NCBI GenBank assembly: GCA_002362385.1
Contig: DEUB01000058.1
Span: 1-16,165, forward strand
Reading direction: 5' to 3'
Source: Lachnospiraceae bacterium UBA3273
GTDB taxonomy: Bacteria > Bacillota > Clostridia > Lachnospirales > Lachnospiraceae
DNA: 16,165 nt
Shown here: positions 12,961 to 16,165 of the stretch, one piece after another
Layout of the letters: each line of letters begins with the position of its first letter
Position numbering within the stretch: the first letter of the stretch is position 1
The notes under the pieces: model-generated
What the model was told of the DNA's origin: nothing
Databases searched by the model: none
The model's input: the letters and a program-made list of their open reading frames with translations, nothing else
Translations under genes and position numbers: made by a program

Positions 12961-14430
12961 TTACCGGATCTTACGGAACAGTTCCTTGCAGGCAGGATAT
13001 ATCTCTTTAAACTGCTGGTATCTTGCTTCATACTTTTCTACCAGCTCAGCCTCAGGTTCTACGGTATCAACGATCTTAACGATTTTTTCCGCCGCATCCT
13101 CTACGCTTTCAAACTCGCCGCAGGCAACCGCCGCAAGCATGGCTCCGCCCAGTGCAGGTCCTTCTTCGCTTTCGATAACGTCAACCTTTACGTTCAATAT
13201 ATTTGCAATCATCTTTTTCCAGAGCGGGCTCTTTGCCCCGCCGCCGCAGATCTTGGTCCGCTCGATATTGATGCCTAAAGCCTTTGCCACCTCAAATGAA
13301 TCCCTTAAGGCAAACGCCACGCCTTCTAAAACGGCCTGGGTCATGTCGGCCCTTGTGGAATCCATGGTAAGTCCGATAAAAGTACCTCTTGCCAACGGAT
13401 CGTTGATAGGGGAACGCTCGCCCATCAGATAGGGCAGGAAATAAACATGATTCTCTCCCAGCTTTTCAATGGCCTTTTGCTCCGCCCCGTAATCCTTTGT
13501 GCCGATGATCTCGTCCATCCACCATTTATTGCAGCTTGCCGCGCTCAACATACAGCCCATCAGATGATAGTGTCCGTCCGCATGGGCAAATGCGTGCAGC
13601 GCATTGAATTTATCAACTCCGAATTTCTCCGACGAAATAAAGATCGTACCGCTTGTGCCAAGTGAAATATTGCAGTTGCCGTCTCCCACCGTTCCTGTTC
13701 CTACGGCTGCCGCCGCATTATCCCCGGCGCCTGCAACGACTTTACAGCTTTCAGGTATGCCGAGCTCTTTAGCCACTGCAGGGAGGAGGGTTCCTACAGC
13801 CTCATAGCTCTCATATACCTTGGCCAGCTGATCCTCTGTGATACCGCAGATCTCACACATTTCCCTGGACCAGCATCTGTTCTTCACATCGAAAATCAAC
13901 ATTCCCGATGCGTCTGATACGTCGGTGCAGTGCACGCCGGATAATCTATATGCAATATAATCTTTAGGAAGCATAATCTTTTTGATCCTGGCAAAATTTT
14001 CAGGCTCCTTGTTCTTTACCCAGAGAATTTTGGGCGCCGTAAATCCCGTAAAGGAAATATTTGCCGTATATTCGGAAAGCTTTTCCTTTCCGATCACATT
14101 ATTTAAATAGTCGCATTCTTCCGTTGTTCTACCGTCATTCCAAAGAATTGCCGGGCGGATAACTTCATCGTTTTCATCGAGAATAACGAGGCCGTGCATC
14201 TGGCCGCCAAAGCTGATACCCGCGACCTGGCTCTTATCAGCATCCTTTATCAGTTCCCTGATCCCTTCCATGACCTGTGTATACCAGTCCTCCGGCTTTT
14301 GTTCCGACCAGCCGGGATTGGGAAAATACAAAGGATATTCCTTCGATACAATATTCTGAATCTTTCCTTCCCCATCCATCAAAAGAAGTTTTACTGCCGA
14401 TGTACCCAGATCAACACCAATATATAACAT
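12961..14430 (-). CDS. xylB: Xylulokinase (FGGY carbohydrate kinase)
   Basis: Phosphorylates D-xylulose to D-xylulose 5-phosphate with ATP. The 489-aa protein has the normal XylB length and its motifs in order. These are the N-terminal phosphate motif DLGTSAVKLLL (7-17), GGQMHGLVILD (75-85) and ILWNDGRT (95-102) for substrate binding, FTGFTAPK (127-134) and LPKDYIAYRLSG (154-165). Then come the catalytic Asp237 in GAGDNAAAAVG, SLGTSGTIFIS, LPYLMGERSP, and ICGGGAKSPLW for the adenosine site. GQMHG and WNDGR match xylulokinase better than ribulokinase or rhamnulokinase. The start has GGGAGG seven bases before ATG. It is the first gene of the pentose cluster, divergent from the LacI-family gene, with an operator-like site at the expected transcription start. 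Specificity for D-xylulose is likely rather than proven. Confidence 0.9.
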   Translation of the reverse strand: MLYIGVDLGTSAVKLLLMDGEGKIQNIVSKEYPLYFPNPGWSEQKPEDWYTQVMEGIRELIKDADKSQVAGISFGGQMHGLVILDENDEVIRPAILWNDGRTTEECDYLNNVIGKEKLSEYTANISFTGFTAPKILWVKNKEPENFARIKKIMLPKDYIAYRLSGVHCTDVSDASGMLIFDVKNRCWSREMCEICGITEDQLAKVYESYEAVGTLLPAVAKELGIPESCKVVAGAGDNAAAAVGTGTVGDGNCNISLGTSGTIFISSEKFGVDKFNALHAFAHADGHYHLMGCMLSAASCNKWWMDEIIGTKDYGAEQKAIEKLGENHVYFLPYLMGERSPINDPLARGTFIGLTMDSTRADMTQAVLEGVAFALRDSFEVAKALGINIERTKICGGGAKSPLWKKMIANILNVKVDVIESEEGPALGGAMLAAVACGEFESVEDAAEKIVKIVDTVEPEAELVEKYEARYQQFKEIYPACKELFRKIR

Positions 14431-14475
14431 TTCCGCGCCTCCCGTAATAAATGTATCTGTTTTTCGTTTTTATTT

Positions 14476-14489
14476 TGTGCCCGTGCACA
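14476..14489. promoter_or_regulatory. Operator O1: TGTGC-N4-GCACA at the xylB transcription start
   Basis: TGTGC (14476-14480) and GCACA (14485-14489) form a dyad just downstream of the xylB -10, where a repressor would block initiation. Its CCGTGCAC core (14481-14488) recurs at 14609-14616. It is the best candidate site for the divergent LacI-family protein. Confidence 0.6.
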
Positions 14490-14494
14490 TTTTA

Positions 14495-14523
14495 ATCATA
14501 TATTTTTTCGCATTAAAAATCAA
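14495..14523 (-). promoter_or_regulatory. Sigma-A promoter of xylB
   Basis: Minus-strand -35 TTGATT (14518-14523) and -10 TATGAT (14495-14500), spacing 17. The predicted start site falls at the edge of operator O1. Confidence 0.7.
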
Positions 14524-14608
14524 TATCAATTTTTAAAAACTTGTCTAAATGTTAAATTTCAGCACTTTATATAAAACTTTTTTCTATTATTGTGCATTTT
14601 CACGATAT

Positions 14609-14618
14609 CCGTGCACGG
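14609..14618. promoter_or_regulatory. Operator O2: CCGTGCACGG palindrome upstream of the LacI-family gene promoter
   Basis: A perfect 10-bp palindrome, 14 bases upstream of the candidate -35 of the regulator gene and about 128 bases from O1. Two sites at this distance could allow looping by a tetrameric LacI protein. Confidence 0.55.
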
Positions 14619-14744
14619 TTCAGATTTTTTACTTGTTTTTTTTATAAAGACTGATAAAATATATGTAGAATATTCTGACATTCTGTATTTTACATTTATT
14701 TATTGTATGTTTGTATTTCTATTTGACATTAAGGAGTTTTTTGC

Positions 14745-15764
14745 ATGGCTACCATAAAAGAAATTGCAGAACTTGCAGGCGTTTCCAGGGGTACTGTCGA
14801 CAGAGTCTTAAATAAACGGGGGGCAGTAAATCCCAAGACAGAAGCAAAAATTCTGGAAATTGCCAAAGCTCTGGACTATAAACCCAACAGAGCAGGTATC
14901 GTACTTGCGGCACAGAAGAAAAAATTCAAATTCGGCATCGTAATGTTCGGTATCGGCAACCCCTTTTTTGACGACGTCATTGCAGGCTTCAAGGAAAAGG
15001 AAGAAGAGCTTTCCGGATATAACTGTACGGTTTTGATCAGGAGAATATCCGCTTTTGGCGTGGACGACCAGTTAGAGGCTATCGATTCCCTTCTTAAGGA
15101 GGAAATCAGCGGTCTTGCCATTTCTCCCCAAAACGATCCTTCCATAGCCAAAAAGATCAACGAACTATATGATATGGGAATCCCTACAGTAACCTTTAAC
15201 ACCGATATAAGCGGTTCCAAGCGGATCGCTTACGTAGGCAGCAACTATTACAAATGCGGGCAGACAGCTGCAGGTCTGATGCATCTGATGTCATCCGGTC
15301 CTTTAAATATCGGCATTGTCAGCGGTTATTCCCAGATCTTATGCCATACGGAGCGCATTGCCGGATTTAAATCCTGTCTGGAACAATATACCAATCTTCA
15401 TGTTGTTGATTTTTTTGAAAATAAGGATGATGATTTCATCAGCTACGAGAAAACAACAAAAATGCTGACGGATCATCCGGAAATAAATGCCGTATTTTTT
15501 GCCGCCAGCGGTACATACGGCGGATGTAAAGCCATTCTTGCCGCCAACCGGGAAAAAAATATGAAGATCATTACCTTCGATAAAATTGCCACAACCGTGG
15601 AAATGATGAAAAGAGATGTGGTTTCCGCCACGATCTGCCAGCAGCCCCGCCTTCAGGGCACGTTGCCTCTCCAGATCCTGTTCGACCACCTTGCTACAGG
15701 CAAGCCTCCCAAGCAGGAATATAACTATACGTCTGTGGAGATCTGCATTAAAGAAAATATCTGA
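14745..15764 (+). CDS. LacI-family transcriptional regulator of the pentose cluster
   Basis: A 339-aa repressor-type regulator. Residues 3-24 are the LacI helix-turn-helix (TIKEIAELAGVSRGTVDRVLN), followed by the hinge region to about residue 58. Position 19 is Asp (TVDRVLN) where many family members have Ser (TVSRVLN), a variant seen in a subset of Clostridia regulators. The rest is a periplasmic-binding-protein-like sugar-binding domain (FKFGIVMFGIGNPFFDDVIA, then IPTVTFNTD and NAVFFAASGTYGGC), which should bind the inducing sugar or a phosphorylated derivative. The start has AAGGAG nine bases before ATG. It is divergent from xylB and is the only plus-strand gene. Two GTGCAC operator-like sites in the shared region fit control of xylB and of itself. 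The ligand is unknown and probably related to the pentose used. Confidence 0.9.
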   Translation: MATIKEIAELAGVSRGTVDRVLNKRGAVNPKTEAKILEIAKALDYKPNRAGIVLAAQKKKFKFGIVMFGIGNPFFDDVIAGFKEKEEELSGYNCTVLIRRISAFGVDDQLEAIDSLLKEEISGLAISPQNDPSIAKKINELYDMGIPTVTFNTDISGSKRIAYVGSNYYKCGQTAAGLMHLMSSGPLNIGIVSGYSQILCHTERIAGFKSCLEQYTNLHVVDFFENKDDDFISYEKTTKMLTDHPEINAVFFAASGTYGGCKAILAANREKNMKIITFDKIATTVEMMKRDVVSATICQQPRLQGTLPLQILFDHLATGKPPKQEYNYTSVEICIKENI

Positions 15765-15778
15765 TCTGCTAATACCGG

Positions 15779-15820
15779 ATTCCCTGCTTTCAAAAGCGGG
15801 GAATCTGTTTTTGTTTCACA
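15779..15820 (+). terminator. Rho-independent terminator of the LacI-family gene
   Basis: GATTCCCTGCTTT, a 3-base loop, and AAGCGGGGAATC form a stem of about 12 pairs with one G-U pair, followed by TGTTTTTGTTT on the plus strand. It begins about 15 bases after the stop codon. On the minus strand there is no T-run after it, so it would be a poor terminator for the SRP RNA that points toward it. Confidence 0.8.
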
Positions 15821-15830
15821 AATTCAAATA

Positions 15831-16094
15831 CCGTGCGCCCGGCTTCGAACCGGACTCCCATGCGTTACCTTTACAGTTAACTCAACCCAGGCGCCCTCAC
15901 GGCACATGGAAGCTTCCTCTTAGTGCTGCTGTATTCCTACCCTGACACGGTTCGTGGATTTCCATTGCGTAAGACCCAGATATCAACGCCACTTATAAAG
16001 GGCAGCCATAAAAGCCCAAACCCTCTGCCGGCCAACACCCCTGCTAAAGCGGATTGCAGGTACAAGGCTCCGCTACTGCCCCGGCTGCACGGTA
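15831..16094 (-). ncRNA. ffs: Signal recognition particle RNA, large bacterial (Bacillus/Clostridium) type
   Basis: The RNA of about 263 nt scaffolds SRP, pairing with Ffh for co-translational targeting of membrane proteins. The minus strand shows the closing helix CCGTGC/GCACGG joining the two ends (16087-16092 and 15831-15836). The Alu-domain sequence with GTACCTGCAATCCGCT is near the 5' end. The Ffh-binding helix 8 is present: CAGG, stem GUA, tetraloop GGAA (15934-15937), stem UAC, AGCAGC. Size and Alu domain separate it from the short 4.5S form of E. coli. A hairpin CCGG-TTCGAAG-CCGG near the 3' end looks like a tRNA T-arm but belongs to this RNA. The 3' end beyond the closing helix has only a weak U-rich tail, so 3' processing is likely. 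Confidence 0.93.
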
Positions 16095-16100
16095 AGTTTT

Positions 16101-16129
16101 AGTATACTTGTTTTTTATTAAAAAGTCAA
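16101..16129 (-). promoter_or_regulatory. Strong sigma-A promoter of the SRP RNA gene
   Basis: Minus-strand -35 TTGACT (16124-16129) and -10 TATACT (16101-16106), spacing 17. The predicted start falls near 16094, just before the closing helix. A perfect TTGACA further upstream (16151-16156) has no good -10 at the right distance. Confidence 0.85.
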
Positions 16130-16165
16130 TGAATACGCAATCTTTGTTTGTGTCAACACTTTATT

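Larger units (their letters stand above)
14431..14744. promoter_or_regulatory. Divergent control region between xylB and the LacI-family gene
   Basis: A 314-base A+T-rich region with no gene. It holds a good xylB promoter (14495-14523) and two GTGCAC sites (14476-14489 and 14609-14618). It also has a plus-strand promoter candidate for the regulator gene: -35 TTGTTT at 14633-14638 and -10 TAAAAT at 14655-14660, spacing 16. The long leader of about 80 bases before the regulator start shows no stable hairpin by eye. Confidence 0.7.

Noticed and set aside
15835..15865. tRNA gene suggested by a GGTTCGAAGCC T-arm-like sequence
   Set aside because: There is no acceptor stem, D-arm or anticodon arm around it. 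It lies inside the SRP RNA, before its 3' closing helix.
15616..15945. Plus-strand reading frame of 109 codons over the end of the regulator gene and the SRP RNA
   Set aside because: It runs in another frame across the regulator gene, its terminator and a structured RNA. It has no ribosome binding site and no protein-like family pattern.

Overview
The window looks like chromosomal DNA of an anaerobic Clostridia member, most probably Lachnospiraceae. This is inferred from gene style: strong AAGGAGG-type ribosome binding sites, paired BlaI/BlaR1-like modules, a split transketolase, and a large Bacillus/Clostridium-type SRP RNA. No phage, IS element, CRISPR array or tRNA is visible. Almost everything is coded on the minus strand. 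Only the LacI-family regulator at 14745-15764 is on the plus strand.

Layout, left to right. (1) 135-3566: four minus-strand genes without secure names. They encode a Ca-binding EF-hand-repeat protein, a 192-aa protein, a 243-aa protein resembling the C-terminal part of flagellar cap protein FliD, and an acidic coiled-coil protein. (2) 3650-5371: a BlaI-type repressor and a BlaR1-type M56 membrane metalloprotease, with a sigma-A promoter that carries an operator-like dyad in its spacer. (3) 5575-6141: a beta-carbonic anhydrase with its own terminator. (4) 6277-8616: a second BlaI/BlaR1 pair followed by a multi-pass membrane protein, with two tandem copies of a textbook BlaI/MecI operator at the promoter. 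No beta-lactamase or PBP-type sensor domain is present in either module. (5) 8816-10599: the two subunits of a split transketolase, with its own promoter and a strong terminator. (6) 10722-14430: a pentose cluster transcribed xylB -> DUF4867-like cupin -> FucI/AraA-family isomerase. (7) 14431-14744: the divergent control region with two GTGCAC operator-like sites. (8) 14745-15764: the divergent LacI-family regulator and its terminator. (9) 15831-16094: SRP RNA on the minus strand with a near-consensus promoter.

How it fits together. In the right half, the isomerase should convert an aldopentose to a ketopentose, the kinase should phosphorylate it (D-xylulose is the best guess), and transketolase should feed the product into the pentose phosphate pathway, under control of the divergent LacI protein. 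The incoming sugar cannot be read from the sequence and no transporter is in the window. In the middle, two independent repressor/protease signalling modules have lost, or never had, the beta-lactam-sensing part, so their signals and targets are open. The left cluster is the least explained part of the window.
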